NCBI RefSeq assembly: GCF_051195255.1
Contig: NZ_JBNJLK010000003.1
Coordinates: 275,733 to 339,732 of the forward strand
DNA length: 64,000 nt
Direction of reading: 5' to 3'
Source: Falsirhodobacter sp051195255
GTDB lineage: Bacteria; Pseudomonadota; Alphaproteobacteria; Rhodobacterales; Rhodobacteraceae
Under the pieces are notes generated by a model. The model was not told the DNA's origin. It did not search any database and was given only the letters and a program-made list of their open reading frames with translations. The position numbers were made by a program, and so were the translations under genes. Below, in pieces: positions 55,157-63,079 of the stretch (within the stretch, counting starts at the first letter, position 1; every line of letters starts with the position of its first letter).

Positions 55157-55924
55157 ATGACCGACCTGCCTGAAAGCGTCAGCGACCGCCTTGCGGCCGA
55201 GGCGCTGATCGTCGATGTCGAGGGCTTTGAGGGGCCGCTGGACCTGCTTCTGACGCTGTCGCGCACGCAGAAGGTGGACCTGCGCCGGATCTCGGTCCTT
55301 GAACTGGCGGAACAGTATCTGACCTTCGTGGAACGGGCGAAGATCCTGCGGATCGAACTCGCGGCCGACTACCTCGTGATGGCGGCATGGCTGGCCTATC
55401 TGAAGTCGCGCCTGCTGCTGCCGCCCGATCCGGCCGAACGCGGTCCCTCGGCCGAGGATATGGCCGACCATCTGGCCTGGCAGCTGGAACGCCTTCAGGC
55501 CATGCGCGACCGTGCCGCCGCCCTGATGGCGCGGGACCAGAAGGGCCGCGACGTCTTCCCGAGGGGAGAGCCCGAAACCGTCATCCGCCACAAGCGCAGC
55601 GTGTATTCCACCAGCCTGATCGAGCTGATGCGCGCCTATGCCCGCCTGCGCACGAAGGATGAATTCCGCCCCTTCGTGATGGACCGAGAGCATGTCTTCA
55701 CCATGGAGCAGGCGCTGGAGCGGATGCGCGAGATGCTGGGCTATTTCGGCGACTGGGGCGACCTGCACGACTGGCTACCCTCGGGGTGGGACACGCATCC
55801 GATGCGCCGGCGGTCCGCCACGGCGTCGCATTTTGCCGCCGTGCTGGAGATGGCCAAGCGCGGGCAGATCGACCTGCGGCAGGGCCAGACCTTCGGCCCC
55901 CTTCAGATACGGAAGAAAGAATGA
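55157..55924 (+). CDS. scpA: Segregation and condensation protein A
   Basis: 255-aa kleisin that bridges SMC heads in chromosome condensation. The N-terminal VEGFEGPLDLLLTLSRTQKVDL and ELAADYLVMAAWLAYLKSRLLLP are diagnostic. Start at ATG 55157. It overlaps scpB by 4 bp, as expected for partners in the SMC-ScpAB complex. Confidence 0.95.
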   Translation: MTDLPESVSDRLAAEALIVDVEGFEGPLDLLLTLSRTQKVDLRRISVLELAEQYLTFVERAKILRIELAADYLVMAAWLAYLKSRLLLPPDPAERGPSAEDMADHLAWQLERLQAMRDRAAALMARDQKGRDVFPRGEPETVIRHKRSVYSTSLIELMRAYARLRTKDEFRPFVMDREHVFTMEQALERMREMLGYFGDWGDLHDWLPSGWDTHPMRRRSATASHFAAVLEMAKRGQIDLRQGQTFGPLQIRKKE

Positions 55925-56523
55925 CAGCCATCCCCCCACCCAGCCCGGAGGAGCAGGAGCGGATGGTGGAAGCCATGCTCTTTGCGTCGGCCGCACCGAT
56001 GAGTTTGGCGGAACTGGCCGCGCGCATGCCGCAGGGGTGTGATCCCGCGGGCGCCGTGGCGGCCTTGCAGCGACGTTACGAAGGGCGTGGCGTGCGGCTG
56101 GTACGGGTGAACGAGTCGTGGGCGTTCCGCACCGCGCCCGATCTGGCTTTTCTGATGCAGCGCGAGGTGGTGGAAACGCGCCGCCTGTCCCGCGCCGCGA
56201 TCGAGACGCTGGCCATCGTCGCCTATCACCAGCCCGTCACGCGGGCCGAGATCGAGGAAATCCGCGGCGTCGCCGTCAGCCGTGGCACGCTGGACCAGTT
56301 GCTGGAGATGGAATGGATCCGCCTTGGCCGCCGCCGGATGACGCCCGGGCGGCCGGTGACCTTCATCGTGACGGAACAGTTTCTGGATCAGTTTGGTTTG
56401 GAGACTGCCCGCGACCTTCCCGGCCTGCGGGAATTGCGAGAGGCAGGCCTTCTGGAGAACCGTCCCGCCCCCGGCGGTCCGGCGGCCCCGGAGGGGGACA
56501 CGCCGGACAGGATGGAGGATTGA
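55921..56523 (+). CDS. scpB: Segregation and condensation protein B
   Basis: 200-aa winged-helix protein binding ScpA. Motifs: MVEAMLFASAAPMSLAELA, SRAAIETLAIVAYHQPVTRAEIEEIRG and GRPVTFIVTEQFLDQFGL. Start at ATG 55921, overlapping the scpA stop. A 65-codon gene follows after 2 bp. Confidence 0.95.
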   Translation: MTAIPPPSPEEQERMVEAMLFASAAPMSLAELAARMPQGCDPAGAVAALQRRYEGRGVRLVRVNESWAFRTAPDLAFLMQREVVETRRLSRAAIETLAIVAYHQPVTRAEIEEIRGVAVSRGTLDQLLEMEWIRLGRRRMTPGRPVTFIVTEQFLDQFGLETARDLPGLRELREAGLLENRPAPGGPAAPEGDTPDRMED

Positions 56524-56525
56524 AC

Positions 56526-56723
56526 ATGAACTTCAAGGTGCTGCAACGGATGCTGGTGGGCATGGTGATGGGCAAGGTCATCAACAAGGGCATCGACTAT
56601 GCCTCCCGCCGCGGCAAAAGCGAGGCGGAGATGACGCCGGAAGAACGCGCACGGGCGAAGAAGACGCGGATGATGGCCCAGAAGGCGCGCAAGATCGCCC
56701 GGATCACCAACCGCCTGCGTTAA
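56526..56723 (+). CDS. Small basic hypothetical protein, 65 aa
   Basis: Starts at ATG 56526, 2 bp after the scpB stop, so it is almost certainly co-translated. The N-terminal half is hydrophobic or amphipathic (MNFKVLQRMLVGMVMGKVINKG); the C-terminal half is strongly basic and helical (RARAKKTRMMAQKARKIARITNRLR). The basic tail suggests nucleic-acid or membrane-phospholipid contact. No named family recognised. It overlaps the convergent dCTP deaminase-family gene by 4 bp. Confidence 0.7.
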   Translation: MNFKVLQRMLVGMVMGKVINKGIDYASRRGKSEAEMTPEERARAKKTRMMAQKARKIARITNRLR

Positions 56724-57772
56724 CGGAAATGCTTGGCCAGCTTCAGCCCTTGGCCCTGATAGTTGGACGCGATGCCGGCGCCGTAAAGGACGTCCGGCAC
56801 CTCGGCCATGCGCTCGTAGACCAGGCGGCCCACGACCTGCCCGTGTTCCAGCACGAAGGGCGCCTCGTGGCATCGCACCTCCAGCACGCCGCGTGATCCG
56901 ACGCCGTGGCCGAAGCCCGGATCGAAGAAGCCGGCGTAATGGACTCGGAATTCCCCCACCATCGCCAGATAGGGCGCCATCTCGGCCGCCTGGTCGGGGG
57001 GGATGGTCACCGCCTCGCGGCTGACAAGGATATAGAACGCGCCGGGATCGAGGATGATCTGGCCGTTGGTGGTCGTCACCTCCTCCCAGAAATCGGCGGC
57101 GGGATAATGGGCGATGCGGCCAAGGTCGATCACCCCGCTGTGCGGTTTCGCGCGATAGCCAACATGGTGCCCCAGTTCCAGATCCACCGAGAAGCCCAGA
57201 CCGTCGGCGATCAGGGCAGGGCCGTCCACCAGCGGCGTGTTGGCGTGCAGGGCCCGCAACTCGTCATCGTGCAGGACCGACTGCCCCACGCGGAGGCGCA
57301 GCTGGTTCAGCCGCATCCCCGGCCGCACAAGGACCGAGAAGCTGCGGGGACATACCTCGGCATAGAGGGGGCCATGATAGCCGGCGGCGATCCGGTCGAA
57401 TTCCACCCCGCCATCCGTGATCGTGCGGGTCAGCAGGTCCAGGCGGCCTGTGGAACTTTTGGCGTTGGCGACGCCGGCGACATCGGGGGGCAGGTGCAGA
57501 CGCTCCATCAGCGGGATCACGTAGACGCAACCCTTTTCCAGAACGGCGCCGTCCGACAGGTCGATCCGGTGCATCTCGAACTCCGTCAGGCGTTCGGCGA
57601 CGGTGCGGCCCTTGCCGGCCAGGAAGCTGGCCCGCACGCGATAGGCCTGCGTGCCAAGCCGCAGGTCTAGGCTGGCCGGCTGCACCTGTTCGGGCAGGAT
57701 TGCAGGTTCGGCCCGAAGGGCGCCTTCTGCGATCATGCGACGAAGACGCTGCGACGGAAGAACACCGATCAT
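56720..57772 (-). CDS. dCTP deaminase-family protein (double-length)
   Basis: 350-aa protein of the dCTP deaminase/dUTPase superfamily, about twice the length of classical Dcd and apparently containing two related halves. The first half has the nucleotide-binding site NAKSSTGRLDLLTRT with YHGPLYAEV, equivalent to the Dcd SSxGR motif and catalytic Glu; the second half repeats the beta-rich pattern (GQIILDPGAFYILVSRE, GHGVGSRGVLEVR). Alphaproteobacterial homologues are annotated as 2'-deoxycytidine 5'-triphosphate deaminase. Probable role: supplying dUTP for thymidylate synthesis. Confidence 0.83.
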   Translation of the reverse strand: MIGVLPSQRLRRMIAEGALRAEPAILPEQVQPASLDLRLGTQAYRVRASFLAGKGRTVAERLTEFEMHRIDLSDGAVLEKGCVYVIPLMERLHLPPDVAGVANAKSSTGRLDLLTRTITDGGVEFDRIAAGYHGPLYAEVCPRSFSVLVRPGMRLNQLRLRVGQSVLHDDELRALHANTPLVDGPALIADGLGFSVDLELGHHVGYRAKPHSGVIDLGRIAHYPAADFWEEVTTTNGQIILDPGAFYILVSREAVTIPPDQAAEMAPYLAMVGEFRVHYAGFFDPGFGHGVGSRGVLEVRCHEAPFVLEHGQVVGRLVYERMAEVPDVLYGAGIASNYQGQGLKLAKHFR

Positions 57773-57791
57773 GCCATACCCCTGAAAAGAC

Positions 57792-57821
57792 GAAAGCCGC
57801 CCGTTTTCACGGACGGCTTTC
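57792..57821 (-). terminator. Terminator of tRNA-Pro
   Basis: GAAAGCCG (57792-57799) and CGGCTTTC (57814-57821) form an 8-bp stem. On the minus strand it begins 5 nt after the tRNA CCA end and is followed by GTCTTTT. Confidence 0.85.
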
Positions 57822-57826
57822 TGTTG

Positions 57827-57904
57827 TGGTCGGGCCGGCGAGATTCGAACTCGCGGCCTTCCGCCCCCCAGACGGACGCGCTAACCAGGCTGCGCCACGG
57901 CCCG
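57827..57904 (-). tRNA. tRNA-Pro (anticodon GGG)
   Basis: A complete cloverleaf can be drawn on the minus strand. The 7-bp acceptor stem is CGGGCCG with CGGCCCG, discriminator A, and encoded CCA. The D stem is GCGC/GCGC around AGCCTGGTTA, the T arm is GCGAG-TTCGAAT-CTCGC, and the anticodon loop is CTGGGGG with anticodon GGG reading CCC/CCU proline codons. A terminator follows immediately. Confidence 0.95.
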
Positions 57905-57968
57905 ACACTGGGCGGATACATATCAATATTCGCGGCGGGGGCAAGCCGAAACCTGCGAAAAGACGTCA

Positions 57969-58673
57969 CTATCTTTCAACAAGCGTCATGCGGTCGCGCA
58001 GGGCGGTCAGGCGTGCCACCAACGGCTGGATTTCGGCCATCTCGACGCTGCCGGGCTCCAACGCCAGAAGGCGGCTGATCAGGGGGCGCAGGCCCGAATC
58101 CGCAACAGGTGCCTTGGGCGAGGGGTCGCGTAAGCGCTCCGCCCGCTCGCGCGCAAGGGCGGCGTCGCCGTGCCCAAGGGGCGGGGGTGCGGCGTCATCG
58201 GTGGCCCCGCTGCTCTTGGGTTCGACTTTGGAGAAGAACTCTTCCTCGGTCACGGTGTCATCCTCTGAATCGGAAGCGGGGGTAAAGGTCCAGCCGGCGT
58301 CTTCGGCCGACACGTGGGACACGGCGCGGCGCTGCGGGAAGGCGTGAACCTCGGCCGTTTGCAGGATGTCTTCGGGTTCGACCTCGATGAAGCCGGCTTC
58401 CTCGACGCGGGCCATTTCGGCCACGCGACGCACGCCCTGTTCGCGCAGGATCTTCTGGACCCCGCGAATCGTCATCCCGTCATCGTGCAGCAGCTTGCGG
58501 ATGCCCCCCAAGAGGGCGATGTCGGAGGGCCGATAGTATCGGCGCCCCCCGGCCCGCTTGACAGGCTTGATCTGCGGAAACCGGCTTTCCCAGAAACGCA
58601 GCACATGGGCCGGTGTCTGCAGAACGTCGGCCACCTCGCTGATGGTGCGGAAGGCGTCGGCCGATTTCTCCAT
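57969..58673 (-). CDS. MerR-family regulator
   Basis: 234-aa protein. The N-terminal MerR winged helix (FRTISEVADVLQTPAHVLRFWESRF, GGRRYYRPSDIALLGGIRKLLHDDG) is followed by a long acidic, probably disordered region and a C-terminal helix. No effector-binding cysteines of metal-sensing MerR proteins are present. It follows ihfA by 13 bp; the ihfA-merR pair is conserved in proteobacteria. Targets unknown. Start at ATG 58673. Confidence 0.88.
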   Translation of the reverse strand: MEKSADAFRTISEVADVLQTPAHVLRFWESRFPQIKPVKRAGGRRYYRPSDIALLGGIRKLLHDDGMTIRGVQKILREQGVRRVAEMARVEEAGFIEVEPEDILQTAEVHAFPQRRAVSHVSAEDAGWTFTPASDSEDDTVTEEEFFSKVEPKSSGATDDAAPPPLGHGDAALARERAERLRDPSPKAPVADSGLRPLISRLLALEPGSVEMAEIQPLVARLTALRDRMTLVER

Positions 58674-58686
58674 CGGAATCCTCGTG

Positions 58687-58989
58687 TTACTTCTTCGTCC
58701 CCGAGACGACACGTTCCTTCATCAGGTGCGAGGGGCGAAAGGTCAACACGCGGCGCGGACTGATCGGCACCTCATCCCCGGTCTTGGGGTTGCGTCCGAC
58801 ACGCGCCGCCTTGTCGCGCACCGAAAACGTCCCGAAGGAGGAGATCTTCACCTGCTCCCCGGCGACGAGGGCGTCGGACACGTGCTGCAGCACGCTTTCC
58901 ACCAGTTGCGCCGAATCGTTTCGCGACAGCCCCACCTCGCGGAAAACGGCCTCGCTCAAATCCATGCGCGTCAAAGTCTTACCGCTCAT
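58687..58989 (-). CDS. ihfA: Integration host factor subunit alpha
   Basis: 100-aa DNA-bending protein of the HU/IHF family. KTLTRMDLSEAVFREVGLSRN at the start, then VKISSFGTFSVRDKAARVGRNPKTG, the beta-arm region inserted in the DNA minor groove. The length is typical of IHF-alpha. Start at ATG 58989; GTG 58995 is in frame. Its partner IhfB is not in this window. Confidence 0.94.
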   Translation of the reverse strand: MSGKTLTRMDLSEAVFREVGLSRNDSAQLVESVLQHVSDALVAGEQVKISSFGTFSVRDKAARVGRNPKTGDEVPISPRRVLTFRPSHLMKERVVSGTKK

Positions 58990-59064
58990 CCTCACCCCCC
59001 TTTATACCCGCAAGAAGGATGGTGCGCGGGTGGTACCCTGTCAAGGTGGACAACTTTGCGTTGA

Positions 59065-60021
59065 TTACCAGCGAAGGACGACCGAACCCCAGGCCAGGCC
59101 ACCGCCAATGGCCTCGGTCACGATGACGTCGCCCGTCTTGATCTGCCCGCGCGCCTTGCCGACCGACAGCGCCAGCGGAATAGACGCGGCCGAGGTGTTG
59201 CCGTGATCCTGAACGGTCACCACGACCTTCTCCATCGGAAGGCCCATCTTCTGCGCGGTCGCGCTGATGATGCGCAGGTTGGCCTGATGCGGCACGATCC
59301 AGTCCACTTCGTCGGCGGTCAGACCGGCCTTGTCCAGCGCGGTGTGGGCGGTTTCGGCCAGCTTGCTGACAGCATGACGGAAGACTTCCTTGCCCTGCAT
59401 CCGCAGGTAGCCCGTCTTGCCGGTCGAGGTGCCGCCGTCCACATAAAGAAGATCGCGGAAGCGCCCGTCGCTGTGCAGGTCCGAAGACAGGATGCCGCGC
59501 TCTCCCTCGGCCGCTTCCAGAACCAACGCACCGGCGCCGTCGCCGAACAGGACGACCGTTGTACGATCTTCCCAGTCCATCAGGCGGGAAAACGTCTCGG
59601 CCCCGATGACGAGGACGCGTTTGGCCTGGCCGGAACGGATCAGCCCGTCGGCGTTGGTCAGCGCGAAGATGAAGCCGGCGCAGACCGCCTGCACGTCGAA
59701 GGCAAAGCCGCGCGTCATTCCCAATTCGCCCTGCACCATCGTCGCGGTGGACGGGAAGGTCAGGTCGGGGGTGGAGGTGGCGACGATGATCGTGTCGATG
59801 TCGTCGGGTTCCAGACCGGCATCGGCCAGCGCGGCGCGCGCGGCGCGGGTGGCCAAGTCGGTCGTGGTCTGGCCCTCGGCCACAAGATGACGGCGTTCGA
59901 TCCCGGTGCGCGTCCGGATCCATTCGTCGGACGTCTCGATCCTGGCTTCCAGCTCGGCGTTGGACACGACACGGTCGGGCAGGTAATGCCCCACACCCTT
60001 CACGACGGCACGCAATGTCAT
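59065..60021 (-). CDS. fabH: Beta-ketoacyl-ACP synthase III
   Basis: 318-aa enzyme starting fatty-acid synthesis from acetyl-CoA and malonyl-ACP. The catalytic triad is visible: Cys114 (DVQAVCAGF), His245 (VPHQANLR) and Asn275 (QDHGNTSAAS). Start at ATG 60021, overlapping the plsX stop by 4 bp. The plsX-fabH-ihfA order is the typical alphaproteobacterial lipid cluster. Confidence 0.96.
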   Translation of the reverse strand: MTLRAVVKGVGHYLPDRVVSNAELEARIETSDEWIRTRTGIERRHLVAEGQTTTDLATRAARAALADAGLEPDDIDTIIVATSTPDLTFPSTATMVQGELGMTRGFAFDVQAVCAGFIFALTNADGLIRSGQAKRVLVIGAETFSRLMDWEDRTTVVLFGDGAGALVLEAAEGERGILSSDLHSDGRFRDLLYVDGGTSTGKTGYLRMQGKEVFRHAVSKLAETAHTALDKAGLTADEVDWIVPHQANLRIISATAQKMGLPMEKVVVTVQDHGNTSAASIPLALSVGKARGQIKTGDVIVTEAIGGGLAWGSVVLRW

Positions 60022-61121
60022 CCGGTGGTTCCGTCCTTGGTCATGGCGGGATCCTGTCCCGCTGCCACAGCCGGCGCAACGCGCGCCGCCAGCCGTTCGT
60101 TGAAGCCGGATTTGGCCAGCTGGAAGGCCAGCTTCACCGCCGAGGAGACGCCCGTCGCGTCCGCCGATCCGTGCGATTTCACGACCGTTCCGTTCAGGCC
60201 AAGGAACACCCCGCCATTCACGCGACGTGGGTCGATCCGTTTCTGCATCCGCTTCAACGAGGCGAGAGCCAGCATGGCGGCGATCTTCGACAGGAAGGTG
60301 GCGGCAAAGGCCTCGCGCAGGAAGGCCGAGATCAGCTTGGCCGTGCCTTCGCCGGTCTTGAGCGCGATGTTTCCGGTGAAGCCGTCCGTCACGATGACGT
60401 CGCAACGGTCGGAAGGGATGTCCCCGCCTTCCACGAAGCCCACGAAATCGTAGCTTCCGGCCTCGGCACGGGCGGCGATCAGGTCATGCGCCTCCTTCAT
60501 GCCGGGACGGCCCTTGTGCTCCTCGGTGCCGACGTTCAGCAGGCCGACACGGGGGCGCACAAGTTCCAGGCCGTTGCGGGCATAGGAGGCGCCCATCAGC
60601 GCGTATTGAAGCAGGTCCTCGGCGTCCGCGCGCACATCGGCGCCGACATCCAGGATGACGTTGAAACCGGCGGGATTGGTCGAAGGCCACAGCGCGCCGA
60701 TGGCCGGGCGGTTGATGCCCGGCATCTTGCGCAGTTGCAGCATGGACACGGCCATCAGGGCGCCGGTGTTGCCGCAGGACACGGCGGCCTGCGCTTCGCC
60801 CGAGCGGATCGATTCGATGGTCGACCACATCGACGTGCCCTGACCGTGGCGCATCACCTGGCTGGGCTTGTCGTCCATGGTGACAACGCGGGGCGCGTGG
60901 CGCACCTCGCAGCGGCCTGCAAGATCCGCGCGCTTTTCCAGAAGGGGCCCGATCTCCGCCTCATCTCCGTGAAGGATGAAATGGATCTCGGGGTTCCGTT
61001 GTGCGGATGCGGCAAGACCGGCCACGACGTCAGCCGCCCCTCGGTCGCCGCCCATGGCGTCGACAGAGATGACGATCCTGCGCTCTGCGCCCGACGTCTG
61101 GGTCATCGTCTCGCTCGGCAT
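60018..61121 (-). CDS. plsX: Phosphate acyltransferase PlsX
   Basis: 367-aa peripheral membrane enzyme making acyl-phosphate for phospholipid synthesis. Motifs: IVISVDAMGGDRGA at the start, AAVSCGNTGALMAVS, LDVGADVRADAEDLLQYA, GLLNVGTEEHKG and CDVIVTDGFTGNIALKTGEG. The start is ATG 61121, or ATG 61106 (MTQTSG). Lies 20 bp after rpmF and is coupled to fabH. Confidence 0.95.
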   Translation of the reverse strand: MPSETMTQTSGAERRIVISVDAMGGDRGAADVVAGLAASAQRNPEIHFILHGDEAEIGPLLEKRADLAGRCEVRHAPRVVTMDDKPSQVMRHGQGTSMWSTIESIRSGEAQAAVSCGNTGALMAVSMLQLRKMPGINRPAIGALWPSTNPAGFNVILDVGADVRADAEDLLQYALMGASYARNGLELVRPRVGLLNVGTEEHKGRPGMKEAHDLIAARAEAGSYDFVGFVEGGDIPSDRCDVIVTDGFTGNIALKTGEGTAKLISAFLREAFAATFLSKIAAMLALASLKRMQKRIDPRRVNGGVFLGLNGTVVKSHGSADATGVSSAVKLAFQLAKSGFNERLAARVAPAVAAGQDPAMTKDGTTG

Positions 61122-61141
61122 CCTTGCATCAATGGCGCGGC

Positions 61142-61348
61142 TTACGCCGCGTCATCGTCCAGGTCGACCTCGGTCGTGGTCGCGACGACTTCACGCGAAT
61201 CGTAGTGACCGCAGGCGCCGCAAACGTGGTGCGGGCGCTTCAGTTCGCCGCAGTTGGAGCACTCTGCCGGGTTCGAAGCGACAAGGGCGTCATGCGAGCG
61301 GCGCATGTTGCGGCGGGATTTCGTAACGCGGTTCTGCGGGACAGCCAT
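61142..61348 (-). CDS. rpmF: 50S ribosomal protein L32
   Basis: 68-aa L32: MAVPQNRVTKSRRNMRRSHD, with four cysteines (Cys30/33/43/46; ECSNCG and HVCGACG) forming a zinc ribbon. L32 paralogues that lack these cysteines are the zinc-independent form; this one is the zinc-binding type. Start at ATG 61348 with GGTGGAG upstream. It precedes plsX by 20 bp, a widely conserved arrangement. Confidence 0.96.
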   Translation of the reverse strand: MAVPQNRVTKSRRNMRRSHDALVASNPAECSNCGELKRPHHVCGACGHYDSREVVATTTEVDLDDDAA

Positions 61349-61488
61349 TGTCTCCACCTCAGTTTATGAGGGGACAAGTCCCCTGGTGTTTCCTAGAATC
61401 CGAACAGCCCCCGAATGCGGGTTTGCATGTCCGATGAGGCGCGGAACATAGCGAAATCCCGCCCCGATGCAAGCCCCAATCAGGCCGT

Positions 61489-62034
61489 TCAGCCGTCCTT
61501 TTCCAGCTTGTCCTTCAGGGCCTGAAGCCCGGCGAAGGGCCGCAGGTCCGCATCGCGCAGCGGCGCGGCGTCGGGGGCCGCGAAAACCGCTTCCCCCAAT
61601 TCGGCGCCCGGAGCGCGGGGCCAGTCGGGCAGGGCCAGGGCCAGTTCCTCGGCGGCGATGTCGCGCAGGTCGATCACCTCGGGGATGGGCTCCAGCGTGT
61701 CGTCCTCGGGCATCTCCGCCTCCTCGCCCGTGGGGGCGACGTAGCTGGCCAAATAGCGCCGCCGCACGGGGGCGTCGATCTTCGTGACCACGGGGGCCAG
61801 CGTCACAACGCAAGGCTGCTCCACGGTGCCCTTCAGGCGTCCGTCCAGACGGTAATCCTCGCGCCCCTCGGCCCGGATTTCCCCTTCGAAGGTCAGGGCG
61901 GCGATGGCGGTGATGTCCAGATCCTTTGCCAGCGTCGCGCGATCCTTGGCTGACGGCGTCAGGCGGAACCGCTGCGGCTTGCGCGCGGGCAGGGTGGCGA
62001 CCCGGAACGTGTGGTTCTGCGGTTCGTCGGTCAT
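61489..62034 (-). CDS. DUF177/YceD-family protein
   Basis: 181-aa protein of the DUF177 (YceD) family. The conserved segment LDGRLKGTVEQPCVVTLAPVVTKIDAPVRRRYL is followed by an acidic stretch and DLRDIAAEELALALPDWPR. The family lies next to rpmF in most bacteria and has been tied to rRNA accumulation. It is 140 bp upstream of rpmF; a dyad AGGGGAC-AA-GTCCCCT (61369-61384) lies in that gap. Confidence 0.88.
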   Translation of the reverse strand: MTDEPQNHTFRVATLPARKPQRFRLTPSAKDRATLAKDLDITAIAALTFEGEIRAEGREDYRLDGRLKGTVEQPCVVTLAPVVTKIDAPVRRRYLASYVAPTGEEAEMPEDDTLEPIPEVIDLRDIAAEELALALPDWPRAPGAELGEAVFAAPDAAPLRDADLRPFAGLQALKDKLEKDG

Positions 62035-62123
62035 GGATGCGCTTCCTTTCTTGAACAGGGGCGGGACCTTCTGTTAAGCCAAAGGTCGATATGGGCCCAC
62101 GGCCCGCAAGGCAAGGGGTGGGC

Positions 62124-62585
62124 ATGGCTTTGGCAGGACGAAAGACGGCGGTGCTGCGGAATGTCGTGGCGGGGCTGGCCCTGGTGGCCACTGTGGCCTG
62201 CGCGCCGATCTATCGCAACCACGGCTACGTGCCGATGGATCAGGATCTGGGGCGGGTCCAGATCGGCGCCACCCGGGATGAGGTGCGCGAAGTCATCGGC
62301 ATGCCCGCAGTCACGACCCTTGCCAACGATTCCGGCTGGTTCTACGTGCAAAGCCGCTTCCGCACCTTCGGCCTGTCGCGTCGCGAAATCGGGCGCGAGG
62401 TGGTGGCCGTCAGCTTCAACCCGCAGGGCCGCGTCAGCAACGTCGAACGCTTTGGGCTGGAGCAGGGCCGCATCGTCCCTCTCTCGCGCCGCGTCACCGA
62501 CAGCGGCGTGGAAGGAAGCAGCTTCCTGCGCCAGCTGTTCGGTTCGGTGGGCCGCCTGCGCGCCGATCAGGTGCTGGACGACTGA
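62124..62585 (+). CDS. bamE: Outer membrane assembly lipoprotein BamE
   Basis: 153-aa SmpA/OmlA-family lipoprotein of the BAM complex. Signal peptide with lipobox ATVAC (Cys26), then the BamE core: GRVQIGATRDEVREVIGMPAV and WFYVQSRFRTFGL. Start at ATG 62124 with AAGGGG upstream. It is divergent from DUF177, and its last 19 bp overlap the convergent msrB gene. Confidence 0.9.
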   Translation: MALAGRKTAVLRNVVAGLALVATVACAPIYRNHGYVPMDQDLGRVQIGATRDEVREVIGMPAVTTLANDSGWFYVQSRFRTFGLSRREIGREVVAVSFNPQGRVSNVERFGLEQGRIVPLSRRVTDSGVEGSSFLRQLFGSVGRLRADQVLDD

Positions 62586-62977
62586 TCGCGGGGTTCGAAA
62601 TCCAGCGCCACGCCGTTGATGCAGTAACGAAGCCCCGTCGGTTGCGGGCCGTCGGGGAAGACGTGACCCAGATGCGCCTCGCAGCGCGGGCAATGCACTT
62701 CGATCCGCTGCATCCCCAGCGAGTTGTCGCGCGACATGCCGACCGCGTCCTCGCCCGCAGGGGCATAGAAGCTGGGCCAGCCGCAATGGCTTTCGAATTT
62801 CGTTTCCTGTTCGAACAACGGGGCGCCGCAGCCGGCGCAGGTGAAGGTGCCGGCTTCCGTCGGCAGATCCTCGTGGCTGCCCGGACGTTCGGTGCCATGC
62901 TTGCGCATCACGCGGTACTGTTCATCCGTCAGCTGTTCGCGCCATTCGGCATCGCTCTTGATGACTTTTTCAACCAT
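62567..62977 (-). CDS. msrB: Peptide-methionine (R)-S-oxide reductase
   Basis: 136-aa enzyme reducing methionine-R-sulfoxide in oxidised proteins. Zinc ligands Cys47/Cys50 (FTCAGCG) and Cys96/Cys99 (HCPRCE), catalytic Cys119 (GLRYCINGVALDF), and a possible recycling Cys65 (SHCGWPSF). Start at ATG 62977 with GCAGGAG upstream; the longer open frame above it is antisense to the acyltransferase gene. It overlaps bamE at the 3' end. Confidence 0.95.
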   Translation of the reverse strand: MVEKVIKSDAEWREQLTDEQYRVMRKHGTERPGSHEDLPTEAGTFTCAGCGAPLFEQETKFESHCGWPSFYAPAGEDAVGMSRDNSLGMQRIEVHCPRCEAHLGHVFPDGPQPTGLRYCINGVALDFEPRDQSSST

Positions 62978-63079
62978 TCTGATCTCCTGCTTGCGCGGAG
63001 CCGGCAATCGCTTGTGCCGGCCCGCCGCTGCAACGATATCTAGGGTCAGGCACGGCCAACGCCAAGGAGAGCGACCGAC

